Positions 15,917 through 28,100 of a stretch of DNA of 37,087 nt are shown here, one piece after another; positions within the stretch are counted from its first letter, which is position 1; the number at the start of each line of letters is the position of its first letter. The DNA lies in assembly GCA_016182805.1 (NCBI GenBank), contig JACPFV010000024.1, positions 1-37,087 of the forward strand, written 5' to 3'. The notes under the pieces were generated by a model. The model saw only the letters and a list, made by a program, of their open reading frames with translations. It made no database searches and was not told the origin of the DNA. The DNA comes from Gammaproteobacteria bacterium. Its GTDB lineage: Bacteria > Pseudomonadota > Gammaproteobacteria > Nevskiales > Nevskiaceae. The position numbers and the translations under genes are program-made.

Positions 15917-16348
15917 ATGGCGGTTGAACGCACCCTTTCCATTCTCAAGCCCGACGCCGTAGCCAAGAACGCGATCGGCGACATCATTGCGCGCATCGAG
16001 AAGGCCGGCCTCAAGGTCGTGGCCGCGCGCATGAAGCACCTGACGCCGGGCGAGGCCGAGGGTTTCTACGCGGTGCACCGCGAGCGCCCGTTCTTCAGGG
16101 ACCTGGTCAAGTTCATGACCACCGGCCCGATCGTGGTGATGGTGCTGGAAGGCGAGAACGCCGTGGTCCGCTACCGCGACCTGATGGGCGCCACCGACCC
16201 GAAGAAGGCGGCCAAGGGTACGATCCGCGCCGACTTCGCCAACAGCATCGACGAGAACGCCGTGCACGGCTCCGACAGCCTGGAAAACGCGAAGAACGAG
16301 ATCGCGTACTTCTTCCGCGCGATCGAACTGTGCCCGCGCACGCGCTGA
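15917..16348 (+). CDS. ndk: Nucleoside diphosphate kinase
   Basis: Ndk moves the gamma-phosphate of ATP to other nucleoside diphosphates through a phosphohistidine and so balances the NTP pools. The 143-residue protein has the usual length for the family. K11 lies in the [13 protein letters not shown] motif, and the active-site H117 in NAVHGSDS is followed by the C-terminal [11 protein letters not shown] helix. It has its own promoter candidate. rlmN follows after 14 bp, so ndk probably leads the transcript that runs through the rlmN-pilF-rodZ genes. Confidence 0.98.
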   Translation: MAVERTLSILKPDAVAKNAIGDIIARIEKAGLKVVAARMKHLTPGEAEGFYAVHRERPFFRDLVKFMTTGPIVVMVLEGENAVVRYRDLMGATDPKKAAKGTIRADFANSIDENAVHGSDSLENAKNEIAYFFRAIELCPRTR

Positions 16349-16362
16349 ACTCAGTGACATAG

Positions 16363-17543
<1,181 letters not shown>

Positions 17544-17547
<4 letters not shown>

Positions 17548-18308
17548 GCCTGCGCGCGCTGTGCCTGGTCCTGGGTCTCGGCCTTGCCGCCTGCGTGACG
17601 GAAGGGCCGGGGACGCCGCCGCTGTCCGAGGTCGACCTCAAGGAGGCGGCGCGCCTCAACGCGCAGCTCGGCATCGACTACATGCGCAAGGGGCAGCTCG
17701 AACTGGCCATGGAGAAGCTGGCGCGCGCCATCGAGCAGGACCCCGACCTCGCCGCCGCGCACGCCGCGATCGCCGTGCTGTACGCGCAGAAGGGCGAGAA
17801 CGCGCTGGCCAAGCGCCACTACAAGAAGGCGCTGTCGCTGGACGGGCGCGACCCCGCGGTCAAGAACAACTTCGGCACCTTCCTGTGCGGTCAGGGCGAG
17901 ATCGAGGACGCCGAGGACTACTTCCTGGAGGCCGCGCAGGACCCGCGCTACAACGCGCGCGAGGCGGCCTGGACCAACGCCGGCGTGTGCGTGCGCCGCG
18001 GCGGCGAGAACGAGAAGGCCGAGCGTTACTTGCGCGAGGCGCTCAAGATCAATCCGCAGTTCCCGGACGCGCTGGCGCAGATGGCGCGGCTCGCCTTCGA
18101 TGCCGGGGACTACCTGCGCGCGCGCGCCTTCGTGCAGCGCTACGAGGCGGCCTCGCGGCCGACGCCCGAGGTGCTGTGGATCGCCGCGCAGACCGAGCGC
18201 CAGCTCGGCGACATCGTCGCGGCGGTGCGTTACGAGCGCCGCCTGCGGACCGAGTTTCCCGATTCCGACCAGAACGAACAGTTGCAGAAGCGAAAGGGTG
18301 CCCAATGA
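17544..18308 (+). CDS. pilF: Type IV pilus biogenesis lipoprotein PilF/PilW (TPR protein)
   Basis: PilF (PilW) is the outer-membrane lipoprotein that helps the PilQ secretin assemble in type IV pili. The 254-residue precursor has a lipoprotein signal with lipobox LAAC and lipidated C17. It then has a run of tetratricopeptide repeats from about residue 34 to 240: LNAQLGIDYMRKGQLELAMEKL and further units with NNFGTFLCGQGEIEDAEDYF. Length and repeat layout agree with the family. It overlaps the rlmN stop at its start and the rodZ start at its end, both as ATGA, so these genes are translationally coupled. This gene order (rlmN-pilF-rodZ-ispG) is widely kept in Gammaproteobacteria. Confidence 0.95.
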
Positions 18309-19228
18309 GCGAGACGACCGCCACGACCGGCGCGGACGTTGTGTCTTCCGAAAACCTGATCAGCCCCGGCGCCACCATCCGGCGCACGCGCGAGCGCGCG
18401 GGCCTGTCGCTGGAGGACCTGGCGGCGCAGATGAAGCTGGCCAAGAACACGCTCGACGCGCTGGAGCGCGACGACTTCGACCAGCTCAAGGAGCCGGTCT
18501 ACGTGCGCGGCTACTACCGCAAGTGCGCCAAGGTGCTGCCGGTGTCGGAGCAGGAGCTGATCGCGGCGTACGAGGCGCGAGTCAAGCCCAAGGCGCCGCC
18601 GACGCCCAACCGCATTATCCTGGCCGGCGGCGTGTCGTCCGGCGTGCGCAAGAGCCGGCTCAAGCCCGGCATCGCGGTGGCGGTCGTGGTCGCCGTCGCG
18701 ATCGGCTTCCTGGCCTGGAACGCGGACCGCGGCGCGCCGGTGGTCGCACCGACCGTCGAGCCGGCGCTTGAGGCCGAGCCGGCCGAGGACCTGGCGCCGG
18801 AGACGGATGCCGAGCCGCTGCCGTCGATGCCGGCGGCTTCCGCGCCGGCCGCGACGGCCAAGCCCGTCGCGCCCGTCGCCGCTCCCGCGGCACCTGCGCC
18901 CGCCGCCAAGACGCCGGCCGCGGCCGCGCCGACGCCTGCGATCCAGTCGCCCGGCTCCAGCGCCGCGCCCAAGGCTGCCGGCGTCCCGGCGACCCAACTG
19001 GTGGTCGGTTTCGAACAGCCATCCTGGGTGCGCGTGGAGGACAGCCGCAACCGCACGCTGGTGATCGGCCTGGTCCGTGCCGGCGAGCGCCAGGTGCTGG
19101 ACGGCGAGCCGCCGTACACCGTGTTCCTGGGCAACGCCGCCCAGGCGCGCGTGGAGTACGCCGGGCAGCCGATCGACATCACGCGCTACATCCGCGAGAA
19201 CGGCACGGCGCGCTTCACGGTCCCGTAA
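18305..19228 (+). CDS. rodZ: Cell-shape protein RodZ (helix-turn-helix, single-pass membrane)
   Basis: RodZ links the MreB cytoskeleton to the inner membrane and the elongation machinery. The 307-residue protein has an N-terminal Cro/CI-type helix-turn-helix (about 20-90, with [20 protein letters not shown] and [16 protein letters not shown]). One membrane helix lies at about 122-139, then a long Ala/Pro-rich linker (about 145-230), and finally a periplasmic beta domain of the DUF4115 type (232-307, with [13 protein letters not shown]). The ATG overlaps the pilF stop. The low-complexity linker is normal for the family in GC-rich genomes. ispG follows after 37 bp. Confidence 0.95.
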   Translation: MSETTATTGADVVSSENLISPGATIRRTRERAGLSLEDLAAQMKLAKNTLDALERDDFDQLKEPVYVRGYYRKCAKVLPVSEQELIAAYEARVKPKAPPTPNRIILAGGVSSGVRKSRLKPGIAVAVVVAVAIGFLAWNADRGAPVVAPTVEPALEAEPAEDLAPETDAEPLPSMPAASAPAATAKPVAPVAAPAAPAPAAKTPAAAAPTPAIQSPGSSAAPKAAGVPATQLVVGFEQPSWVRVEDSRNRTLVIGLVRAGERQVLDGEPPYTVFLGNAAQARVEYAGQPIDITRYIRENGTARFTVP

Positions 19229-19265
19229 GCGCGGAGCGCCACTCCCGCCGCAGCAGGTCAGCACC

Positions 19266-20366
19266 ATGCAGAGTCAGCACAAGGTCCAGCGCCGCAAGTC
19301 CCGCAAGATCATGGTCGGGCGCGTGGCCGTGGGCGGCGACGCGCCGATCTCCGTGCAGACCATGACCAACACGGACACCGAGGACGTCGCCGCCACGGTG
19401 GCCCAGATCAAGGCCTGCCAGAAGGCCGGCGCCGACATCGTGCGCGTGTCGGTGCCGACGCTCGCCGCCGCCGCGGCGTTCCGCGAGATCAAGAAGCAGG
19501 TCGGCTACATGCCGCTGATCGCGGACATCCACTTCAACTACAAGTGCGCGATCGCCGCGGCCGAGGGCGGGGCGGACTGCCTGCGCATCAACCCGGGCAA
19601 CATCGGCGGCGAGAAGAAGGTCAACGAGGTGATCGCCTGCGCGCGCCACCACGGCGTCCCGATCCGCATCGGCGTCAACGCCGGCTCGCTGGAGGCGGAC
19701 CTGCAGGAGAAGTACGGCGAGCCCAACGCCGACGCGCTGGTCGAGTCCGCGCTGCGCCACATCGAGATCTTGAAGCGCCACAACTTCGAGGACTTCAAGG
19801 TCAGCCTCAAGGCGAGCGAGGTCTTCATGACCGTGTTCGCCTACCGCAAGCTCGCGCAGCTCATCGACCAGCCGCTGCACCTGGGCATCACCGAGGCCGG
19901 CGGCGCGCGCGCCGGCGCGGTCAAGTCGGCGATCGGCCTGGGCATGCTGCTCGCGGAAGGCATCGGCGACACCATCCGCGTGTCGCTGGCGGCCGACCCG
20001 GTGGAGGAGGTCAAGGTCGGCTGGGACATCCTCAAGTCCCTGCACCTGCGCCAGCGCGGCATCAATCTCATCGCCTGCCCGTCCTGCTCGCGCCAGAACT
20101 TCGACGTGGTCAAGGCCGTGGCCGAGCTGGAGCGCCGTTTCGAGGACATAGACGAGCCGCTGGACGTGGCGGTGATCGGCTGCGTGGTCAACGGCCCGGG
20201 CGAGTCGCGCGAGGCGGCGGTCGGCGTCGCCGGCGGCTATCCCAACTCGATCTACGTGGACGGCTCGATCCAGCACAAGGCGCGCAACGACGAGCTGGTG
20301 GACAAGCTGGAAAAGCTGGTGCGCGAGAAGATCGCGGCCCGGCGTGCCGCGAAGACGGAAGGCTAG
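19266..20366 (+). CDS. ispG: (E)-4-hydroxy-3-methylbut-2-enyl-diphosphate synthase
   Basis: IspG (GcpE) converts MEcPP to HMBPP, the penultimate step of the MEP route to isoprenoids, using a 4Fe-4S cluster. The 366-residue protein is of the short bacterial type. Cluster ligands C271 and C274 (CPSCSR), C306 and E313 ([11 protein letters not shown]) are all present, and the TIM-barrel motifs [18 protein letters not shown] and [19 protein letters not shown] match E. coli closely. The start at 19266 leaves a family-length N-terminus with VQRRKSRKI. Its need for an Fe-S cluster fits a place downstream of the Fe-S genes, though this order is general in the class. Confidence 0.98.
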   Translation: MQSQHKVQRRKSRKIMVGRVAVGGDAPISVQTMTNTDTEDVAATVAQIKACQKAGADIVRVSVPTLAAAAAFREIKKQVGYMPLIADIHFNYKCAIAAAEGGADCLRINPGNIGGEKKVNEVIACARHHGVPIRIGVNAGSLEADLQEKYGEPNADALVESALRHIEILKRHNFEDFKVSLKASEVFMTVFAYRKLAQLIDQPLHLGITEAGGARAGAVKSAIGLGMLLAEGIGDTIRVSLAADPVEEVKVGWDILKSLHLRQRGINLIACPSCSRQNFDVVKAVAELERRFEDIDEPLDVAVIGCVVNGPGESREAAVGVAGGYPNSIYVDGSIQHKARNDELVDKLEKLVREKIAARRAAKTEG

Positions 20367-20419
20367 GGCGTTTCGCCCACCGCGCGCGACTCCTCATTCG
20401 CAATCCTCAAGACCCTCCG

Positions 20420-21694
20420 ATGGCCCGAATCCAGTCCCTCCGCGGCTTCAACGACATCCTGCCTTCCGATTCGGCGGCCTGGCAGCATGTCGAGGCCTGT
20501 GCGCGCGAGGTGTTCGCGGCCTACGGCTACGGCGAGATCCGCCTGCCGCTGCTGGAGCGGACCGAGCTGTTCAAGCGGTCCATCGGCGAGGCCACCGACG
20601 TGGTCGAGAAGGAGATGTTCAGCTTCAAGGACCGCGAGGGCGACAGCCTGACGCTGCGCCCGGAGGGCACCGCCTCCACCGTGCGCGCCGGCCTGGAGCA
20701 CGGCCTGCTGCACAACCAGCAGCAGCGCCTGTGGTACGCCGGCCCGATGTTCCGCCACGAGCGCCCGCAGGCCGGCCGCTACCGGCAGTTCCACCAGTTC
20801 GGCGTCGAGGCCTACGGCATGGCCGGGCCGGACATCGACGTCGAGGTCATCGCCCTGTCCGCGCGGCTGTTCAAGCGCCTGGGCCTCTCCGGCCTGAGCC
20901 TGGAGCTGAACTCGCTGGGCGGCGCGGAAACGCGCGCCAACTACCGCGCCGCGCTGGTCGAGTTCCTGAAGAAACACGAAGCCTCGCTGGACGCCGACTC
21001 GCAGCGGCGCCTGGCGATCAATCCGCTGCGCGTGCTCGACTCCAAGGTGCCGGCGACGCAGGCGATCGTGCGCGACGCGCCGGCGATCGTGGACTACCTG
21101 GACGCCGACTCGCGCGCGCACCTGGACGGCCTGCGCCAGGGCCTGTCCGACCTCGGCATCGCGCACGTCGTCAACCCGCGCATCGTGCGCGGCCTGGACT
21201 ACTACACCAAGGGCGTGTTCGAGTGGACCACGACCCAGCTCGGCGCGCAGGGCACGGTCTGCGCCGGTGGACGCTACGACGGGCTGGTCGAACAGCTCGG
21301 CGGCTCGCCGACGCCGGCGGTCGGCTGGGCCTCCGGCGTCGAGCGCCTGCTGCTCCTGATGAAGGCGCAGAGCCCGAACCTGCCGACCCACGCGCCGGAC
21401 GTTTACCTGTGCTGGATCGGCGAGGCCGGCCGCCGCGCCGCCGCGCCCCTGGCCGAGCGCCTGCGCGACGCGCTGCCGCGGCTGCCGCTGGTGCTGCACG
21501 CCGGCGCCGGCAACCTGGGCGCGCAGATGAAGCGCGCCGACAAGTGCGGCGCCCGCGTCGCCCTGGTGCTGGGGGAGGCGGAAGCCGCGCGCCAGGTCGT
21601 TCAAGTAAAATCCCTGCGCGAAAACATCCCGCAAGCCGAATGCGCCTGGGCCGAACTGCCGGCCCGGCTGGCCGGTCTTTTGAAACCGAATTAA
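20420..21694 (+). CDS. hisS: Histidine--tRNA ligase
   Basis: HisRS charges tRNA-His in the cytoplasm. The 424-residue protein has the class II catalytic core: an N-terminal RGFNDILP segment, motif 2 around [27 protein letters not shown], and the histidine-binding motif [13 protein letters not shown] with [14 protein letters not shown]. The anticodon-binding domain occupies about residues 325-424, with [21 protein letters not shown]. The start at 20420 gives [15 protein letters not shown], as expected for the family. It lies 53 bp after ispG and 9 bp before yfgM. Confidence 0.98.
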   Translation: MARIQSLRGFNDILPSDSAAWQHVEACAREVFAAYGYGEIRLPLLERTELFKRSIGEATDVVEKEMFSFKDREGDSLTLRPEGTASTVRAGLEHGLLHNQQQRLWYAGPMFRHERPQAGRYRQFHQFGVEAYGMAGPDIDVEVIALSARLFKRLGLSGLSLELNSLGGAETRANYRAALVEFLKKHEASLDADSQRRLAINPLRVLDSKVPATQAIVRDAPAIVDYLDADSRAHLDGLRQGLSDLGIAHVVNPRIVRGLDYYTKGVFEWTTTQLGAQGTVCAGGRYDGLVEQLGGSPTPAVGWASGVERLLLLMKAQSPNLPTHAPDVYLCWIGEAGRRAAAPLAERLRDALPRLPLVLHAGAGNLGAQMKRADKCGARVALVLGEAEAARQVVQVKSLRENIPQAECAWAELPARLAGLLKPN

Positions 21695-21703
21695 GAGAAA
21701 ACC

Positions 21704-22354
21704 ATGTCGCACTACGACGACGAAGCCCAAGTCCAGGAACTCAAGCGCTGGTGGCAGGAGAACTGGCGGCCGCTGGCCGCCGGCATCGTGCTGGGCCTGG
21801 CCGGCATCTTCGGCTGGGAGGCCTGGCAGTCGCACCGGACGCGCGTTTCCGAGCAGGCCTCGCAGATGTACGAGGACCTCAAGAAGGCGGTTGCCGCCGG
21901 CAAGGACGACCAGGTGCGCGCGCTCGGCGACCGCCTGCTGGAAGAGTTCGCCGCCACGCCGTATGGCGCGCAGGCCGCGCTGCTGCTGGCGCACCGCGCG
22001 GCCGAGAAGGGCGACTGGGAGAGCGCCAGTCGGCGCCTGGCCTGGGTCGTCAAGCACGCCGACGACGACGGCCTGAAGGCGCTGGCGCGCCTGCGCCGCG
22101 CGCGCGTGGTCTGGGCGCAAGGCAAGCCGGACGAGGCGCTGGAGCTGCTGGACGCGAAGCGGGCGGGCGAGTTCGCCGGTCTCTACGAGGAACTGCGCGG
22201 CGACATCCGCCTGGCGCAGGGCGACCGCGGCGCCGCGCGCGCCGCTTACGAGAAAGCCCTCGAGCTGGGCGTGGGCGAGGCCGGCCGCGAGCAGCTGCGG
22301 CGCAAGCTGGACGACTTGGCCGACGCCGCGCCCGACGCGGTCGGAAACGGCTGA
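21704..22354 (+). CDS. yfgM: Periplasmic chaperone-like protein YfgM (TPR-like, membrane anchored)
   Basis: YfgM is an inner-membrane protein with a periplasmic TPR-like domain that associates with PpiD and SecYEG and helps hand over exported proteins (known from E. coli). The 216-residue product has a short cytoplasmic N-terminus (YDDEAQVQELKRWWQENW), one membrane helix at about 22-39, and a helical repeat region to about residue 205 including DIRLAQGDRGAARAAYEKAL. The N-terminal Glu/Gln-rich motif followed by WW is typical. It is followed after 4 bp by bamB, the usual neighbour. Confidence 0.94.
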   Translation: MSHYDDEAQVQELKRWWQENWRPLAAGIVLGLAGIFGWEAWQSHRTRVSEQASQMYEDLKKAVAAGKDDQVRALGDRLLEEFAATPYGAQAALLLAHRAAEKGDWESASRRLAWVVKHADDDGLKALARLRRARVVWAQGKPDEALELLDAKRAGEFAGLYEELRGDIRLAQGDRGAARAAYEKALELGVGEAGREQLRRKLDDLADAAPDAVGNG

Positions 22355-22358
22355 GCCC

Positions 22359-23549
22359 ATGCGCGCCCACATCGTCCTGCTGACAGCACTCCTCCTGGCC
22401 GCCTGCGGCAGCAAGGGCAAGGTCAAGGAACCGGCGCCGCTGCAACCGGTGGCCGACCCGCGCCTGTCCACGCGCATCGTGTGGGACGCGGACGCGGGCG
22501 AGGCCACGCGCGGCTATCACGCCGAGCTGCGCCTGGCGGTCGAGCCGGACGCGGTGTTCGGCGCCGACGTCGAGGGCGACGTCTACGCCCTGAACCCGGA
22601 CACCGGCGAGCGGATCTGGGAGACGGCGACCGGCGCGCGCGTGGTCGCCGGCCCGGGCGTCGCGTTCAACCTGGTGTTGGTCGGCACCCTCGACGGCGAG
22701 GTGCTGGCGCTGCGCCGCGCCGACGGCGCGCTGGCCTGGAAGACGCGCCTGTCGAGCGAGGTGCTGGCGACGCCGGTTTCCGACGGCAACGTCGTGGTCG
22801 CGCGCACCGTGGACGGCAAGCTGTTCGGCCTTTCGGCCGACACCGGCGCGCGCGTCTGGGCGTTCGACCGCAGCGTGCCGCCGCTGACCCTGCGCGGCCT
22901 GTCCACGCCGCTGCTGGCCGGCGACCTGGTCGTGTCCGGGCTGGACAACGGCCGCATCGTCGCCGTGCGCGTGGCCGACGGCCAGCCGGTGTGGGAGGAG
23001 GCGATAGCGGTTCCGACCGGCCGCTCCGAGCTGGAGCGCATCACCGACATCGACGCCGATCTCCTGGTCGGCGACGGCCTGCTGTACGCCGCCAGCTTCG
23101 GCGGCGAGCTGGCCGCCATCGGCCTGGACGACGGCGAGGTGCGCTGGCGCCGCAGCATCAAGAGCTACACCGGCTTCGCCATGGTCGGGTCGGTGCTGGT
23201 GGTGTCCGACGAGAACAGCGTGCTGTGGGGCCTGGAGGCGCAGACCGGCGCGCAGCTCTGGAAGCAGGAAGGGCTGCTCAACCGCTACGTGTCGAAGCCG
23301 GCCGAGACGCAGGGCTACGCCGTCGTCACCGACCGCGAGGGCTACCTGCACTGGCTGGCGCCGCAGGACGGCCGCATCGTGGCGCGCGAGCGCATCGCCG
23401 GCGGCGGCCGCGGCAACCCGCGCAACGAGCCGCGCCCGCGCGGCGTCAGCCCCGGCTTCGCCACCCCGCCGGTGGCGCGCGAGGGCCGCCTGTACGTGAT
23501 GACCGCCGCCGGGCGCATTTCGGCCATCGATGTCGCGCCGCGCAGCTAA
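22359..23549 (+). CDS. bamB: Outer membrane protein assembly factor BamB
   Basis: BamB is the lipoprotein of the BAM complex that helps insert beta-barrel proteins in the outer membrane. The 396-residue precursor has a lipoprotein signal with lipobox LAAC and lipidated C16. An eight-bladed beta-propeller of PQQ-like repeats follows, seen as repeated segments such as VYALNPDTGERIWE, VLALRRADGALAWK and LFGLSADTGARVWAFD. Length fits the family. The stop is directly followed by the der ATG. The large TonB receptor encoded downstream would be one of its likely clients (inference from the general role of BAM). Confidence 0.96.
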   Translation: MRAHIVLLTALLLAACGSKGKVKEPAPLQPVADPRLSTRIVWDADAGEATRGYHAELRLAVEPDAVFGADVEGDVYALNPDTGERIWETATGARVVAGPGVAFNLVLVGTLDGEVLALRRADGALAWKTRLSSEVLATPVSDGNVVVARTVDGKLFGLSADTGARVWAFDRSVPPLTLRGLSTPLLAGDLVVSGLDNGRIVAVRVADGQPVWEEAIAVPTGRSELERITDIDADLLVGDGLLYAASFGGELAAIGLDDGEVRWRRSIKSYTGFAMVGSVLVVSDENSVLWGLEAQTGAQLWKQEGLLNRYVSKPAETQGYAVVTDREGYLHWLAPQDGRIVARERIAGGGRGNPRNEPRPRGVSPGFATPPVAREGRLYVMTAAGRISAIDVAPRS

Positions 23550-24953
23550 ATGAACGCCGAACCCACCAGGCTGCCGGTCCTGGCCCTGGTGGGCCGGCCC
23601 AATGTCGGCAAGAGCACGCTCTACAACCGCCTGACCGGCACGCGCGACGCGCTGGTCGCCGACCTGCCGGGCCTCACGCGCGACCGCCAGTACGGCTATG
23701 CCCAGTACGACGGCCGCCGCTTCATGGTGGTCGACACCGGCGGCCTGTTCCCCGAATCCGACGACCCGATGGCGCGGCTGGCCGAGCAGCAGGCGCGGCT
23801 GGCGATCGAGGACGCCGACCGCGTGCTGTTCCTGACCGACGCGCGCGCCGGCTTGACGCCCAAGGACCAGGCGATCGCCGCCACCCTGCGCAAGACCGGC
23901 AAGCCGATCACGCTGGTCGCGAACAAGGCCGAGGGCCTGAGCCGCGCGCAGCTCGGCGAGTTCTACGCCCTGGGTTTCGGCGAGCCGGCGGCGGTGTCGG
24001 CCGAGCACGGCGACGGGATTAAGGACCTGCTGCGCACGGTGTTGGGAGACTTCCCGCCGGCGCCGCCGGAACAGCCGGCCGCCGGCGAGGCGACGCGCGT
24101 GGCGGTGGTCGGACGCCCCAACGTCGGCAAGTCCACGCTCATCAACCGCCTGATCGGCGAGGAGCGCCTGGTCGCCGCCGACCAGCCCGGCACCACGCGC
24201 GACTCCATCCAGGTGCCGTTCTCGCGCGACGGCCGCGACTTCGTGCTGATCGACACCGCCGGCGTGCGGCGCAAGTCGCGCGTCGAGGAGCACGTCGAGA
24301 AGCTGTCCATCGTCAAGACGCTGCAGGCGATCGAGCTGGCGCACGTGGTGATCGCGGTGGTCGACGCCCAGGGCGACGTCGGCGAGCACGACGCGCGGCT
24401 GATGGGCCTGATCGCCAACCGCGGCCGCGCCATGGTGCTGGCGGTCAACAAGTGGGACGGCCTGGGCGAGGACAAGCGCCGCGAGGTGCGCGACGCCGTC
24501 GACCTCAAGTTGCCGTTCCTGGACTACGTGCCGATGCACTTCATCGCCGCCAAGCACGGCTCCGGCCTGGGCGAGCTGATGCAGGGCGTGGAGGACGTGG
24601 CGCAGGCGGTGCACCGCGAGCTGCCGACGCCGGAGCTTAACCGCGTGCTGCACGAGGCGGTCGAGCGCCACCAGCCGCCGGCCGTGGTCGGCCGCCGCAT
24701 CAAGCTGCGCTACGCGCACCAGGGCGGCAAGCACCCGACCGTGATCGTGATCCACGGCAACCAGACGGAAAAACTGCCGGTGGCGTACAAGCGTTATCTG
24801 GCCAACGAGTTCCGCCGCGCCTTCGGGCTGGCCGGCGTGCCGCTGCAACTGGTGTTCAAGACCGGCGAAAACCCGTTCCGCGGGCGCCGCAACGAGCTGT
24901 CCGGACACCAGATCAAGAAGCGCCAGCGGCTGATGCAGCGCGCCAAGCGCTGA
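23550..24953 (+). CDS. der: Ribosome-associated GTPase Der (EngA)
   Basis: Der is an essential GTPase with tandem G domains that acts in 50S ribosomal subunit assembly. In this 467-residue protein the first P-loop GRPNVGKSTLYN lies at about 15-26 and the second GRPNVGKSTLIN near 187-198, each followed by switch II (DTGG and DTAG). NKAE and NKWD serve as guanine-specificity motifs, and the C-terminal KH-like domain covers about the last 110 residues, ending in a basic tail. The gene begins at the base after the bamB stop. It ends the conserved ndk-to-der block; no clear intrinsic terminator follows in the 175-bp gap. Confidence 0.97.
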   Translation: MNAEPTRLPVLALVGRPNVGKSTLYNRLTGTRDALVADLPGLTRDRQYGYAQYDGRRFMVVDTGGLFPESDDPMARLAEQQARLAIEDADRVLFLTDARAGLTPKDQAIAATLRKTGKPITLVANKAEGLSRAQLGEFYALGFGEPAAVSAEHGDGIKDLLRTVLGDFPPAPPEQPAAGEATRVAVVGRPNVGKSTLINRLIGEERLVAADQPGTTRDSIQVPFSRDGRDFVLIDTAGVRRKSRVEEHVEKLSIVKTLQAIELAHVVIAVVDAQGDVGEHDARLMGLIANRGRAMVLAVNKWDGLGEDKRREVRDAVDLKLPFLDYVPMHFIAAKHGSGLGELMQGVEDVAQAVHRELPTPELNRVLHEAVERHQPPAVVGRRIKLRYAHQGGKHPTVIVIHGNQTEKLPVAYKRYLANEFRRAFGLAGVPLQLVFKTGENPFRGRRNELSGHQIKKRQRLMQRAKR

Positions 24954-25022
24954 CCCGAAAACCCGCATTTCAAACATTCAGCATACGCCGCTTTCCGCCG
25001 GCCGGCGTCGTCGCGGCCGCAG

Positions 25023-25050
25023 TTGACGCCGCGCTCCACCCTGCTAGCCT
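25023..25050 (+). promoter_or_regulatory. Promoter candidate for the TonB-dependent receptor gene
   Basis: TTGACG (25023-25028) and TAGCCT (25045-25050) with a 16-bp spacer stand 78 bp before the receptor ATG. The -35 is strong and the -10 moderate. No clear Fur-like palindrome was seen nearby. Confidence 0.45.
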
Positions 25051-25128
25051 GAACCGGCCGAACAAGAAGTCCGCTCAACGACGGATCCGCGGCAGCAGCA
25101 CATAAAAGCGGTGCGGAGGGGGTGGGGA

Positions 25129-28100
25129 ATGAGGCATGCGCACGGGCGCCTTGGGCGCCGTTTCGTTGCGGCCGCCTGTCTGGGGTGCGGCCTGGGTCTG
25201 GAGGTGGCATACGCCGCTCCGCTGTTCGCGCAGGAGGAGGCGCCGCCCCCTGCGGAGCCCGAATCGTCGCCGCCGGCCGCGGAGCCCGCTCCGGCCGAGG
25301 CGGCAATCCCGCTGCCGGACAGCGGCGCGGCGGCCGAGGCGCTGCCGGAAGGCTTCGAGGAATACGGCTCCGGTACCGCGATGCCGGCGATGTTCGAGGC
25401 CACCGGCTCGCGCATCAAGAGCACCGACTACACGCCGACGCAGCCGCTGTTCGTGGTGCAGCGCGCCGACATCGAGCGCAGCGGGCTGACCTCCATCGGC
25501 GACGTCCTGCAGAACCTGTCGGTCGCCGGCCCCGCGCTCAACACCGCATTCAACAAGGGCGGCGACGGCTCGACCCAGATCGACCTGCGCGGCCTGGGCG
25601 CGAGCCGCGCGCTGGTGCTGGTCAACGGCCGGCGCTGGGTCGGCGGCGTCACCGCCACCGCCACCGGGGCGGTGGACCTGAACACCATCCCGATCGGGCT
25701 GGTGGACCGCATCGAGGTGCTGAAGGACGGCGCCTCGGCGGTGTACGGTTCCGACGCAATCTCCGGCGTGGTCAACATCATCACGCGCAAGGAGTACGTC
25801 GGCGCCGAGGGCCAGACGCACTGGGCGCTGACCGACCGTCTCGACGGCCTGGTGCAGTCGCACAACTTCGCGGTCGGCACCGAGAACGACACCACCAGCG
25901 TGTTCGTCAACTTCAGCTATGCGCAGCAGCAGGCGATCGCCGCCGCCGACCGCCGCTCCACGCGCGTGCCGGTGGCCGGGCTCAACCGGCGCTCGCGCGG
26001 CAGCAGCAACACGCCTGAGGGGCACTTCCTGTTCGTCGCCACGCAGGACAACGCCACGCGGCTCGGCTCCGGCACCATCGACGATCGCGACTCGCGCTGC
26101 TACGACGTGAGCCCGCAGGCGGCGGCGGTGCTGGGCATCGACTTTGCGCCCAGCACGCCGACCCCGGCGTTTTCGATCTGCGACCTGGCGCGCGTGGGCG
26201 CGCAGCCGGACGACGACGGCGGCGCGCAGTTCCCGGAGTACGTGCGCTACCGGCAGGAGCGCCACGGCTACAACTTCGCGCCGCTCAACTACATCGGCAC
26301 GCCGGTCGAGCGCGCCGGCGTATTCGCCCACATCAACCAGATCCTGGGCCCGGACCTGAACCTGAACGGCGAGTTCTTCTATCACGTGCGCAACTCGGCG
26401 CAGCGCCTGGACGAGACGCCGCTGTTCGTCGGCGACCTGGCGCCGGCGCCGGGCAACCTGGCCTTCGTCGCCGCCGACAACCCGTTCAACCCGTTCGGGC
26501 AGGACATCGGCCGCGGCGACCCCGCGTCCGGCGCCTTCGGCATCGGCTATGCCAGCCGGCGCCTGGTCGAGCTGGGCGCCCGCGTCACCCGGCACAAGGT
26601 CGAGACGATGCGCGCCAACGCCGGCCTGGACGGCAGCTTCCAGGCGCTGGGCCGCGAGTTCGTGTGGGACGGCTCGTACACGCTCACGCAGAGCGCCAGC
26701 GACGTGTTCGAGCACGGCCTGGTGGACATGAACCGCGTGCGGCGCGCGCTGGGGCCGGTGGCGGACTGCACCGGCGGCGGCGCCGAGGCCGCCGGTTGCG
26801 TGCCGCTGAACCTGTTCGACGGGCCCGGCACCATCACGCCGGCGATGCTGCGCTACATCGCCTACACCGGCTCCGACTCGGCGCTGACGCGCCAGCGCAC
26901 GCTGGCGGCGAACCTCGCCTTCGACCTGCCGGAGCTGTCGGGGCGCCTGGCGGGGCCGCCGAGCGTCGCCTCCGGCCTGGAATTCCGCACCGAGGATTTC
27001 GAGCACCAGCCCGATCCGCTCAAGGCCAACGGCACCAGTAGCTCGCTGTTCCAGACGCCCACGGTCGGCGGCTACGACGTGAGCGAGGCGTACGCGGAGG
27101 TCGGCATTCCGCTGCTGAGCGGCCGGCGTTACGCCGAGTCGCTCGACCTCAGCGTGGCGGCGCGCTACTCGCGCTATTCCAGCTTCGGCGACAACCTCAG
27201 CGGCAAGCTCGGCGTGCGCTACAAGCCGTACGGCGACCTGCTGCTGCGCGCGACCTACGCCAACGCCTTCCGTGCCCCGGCCATCACCGACCTGTTCCTG
27301 GGCCAGGCGCTGACCTATCCGCGCGTCGCCGATCCCTGCTCCAACTACGACTCGCCGGACCGCGACGGCGAGGCCAACATCGCCAACGTGCGCGCCAACT
27401 GCGCCGGCGACGGCATCTCCAGCAGCTATGAGCAGGCCAATGCCGAAGTGCCGGTGGTAATCCAGGGCAACCGCGAGTTGCAGCCGGAGACCACTGCCAG
27501 CATCACCGCCGGCCTCGTCTACAGCCCGGAGGCACTGACCGACTTCAACCTGTACGTCGACTGGTACAGCATCACCCTGGAGGACGCGCTGGGCCTGATC
27601 GGGCCGGACCTGCTGCTGTCGCTGTGCTACGAGTCGCCGCCGGACCGGCGCCTGTACTGCGACCGCGTCGAGCGCGTGCGCTCGCAGGGGTCGGTGGGCG
27701 AGGAGGTGCTGTCCAACATCTCGCGCGTCGACGACCGCTACACCAACTTCGCCGAGCTGAGCGTGCAGGGCGTGGACGTGGCGCTGGACTACGTGCTGCC
27801 GGTGCCGGAGCGCATTGCGCGACTGGGCAACTTCAAGCTGCTGCTCGACTCCTCGTACATGTACCGCTATGAGCGGGTCACGCCGGGGCCGGGCGGCGAG
27901 CAGAGCGTCGGCTACCTCGGCTTCAACCTCGGCGACTCCGGCCTGCCGCGCCTCAAGGCCAACACGACGCTGCTGTGGAACCGGGGGCCGTTCGAGGCGA
28001 GCTGGACGCTGCGCTACATCGGCGCGCAGAAGGAGGTCTGCGACGACGGCCGCGCGCCGAGCCTGTCCGAACTCGGCAAGTGCTCGCATCCCGACGGCCG

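Noticed and set aside
22050-24977. Long antisense open frame across yfgM, bamB and der
   Set aside because: It covers three well-identified genes on the other strand and shows only low-complexity Arg/Ala/Gly/His sequence.
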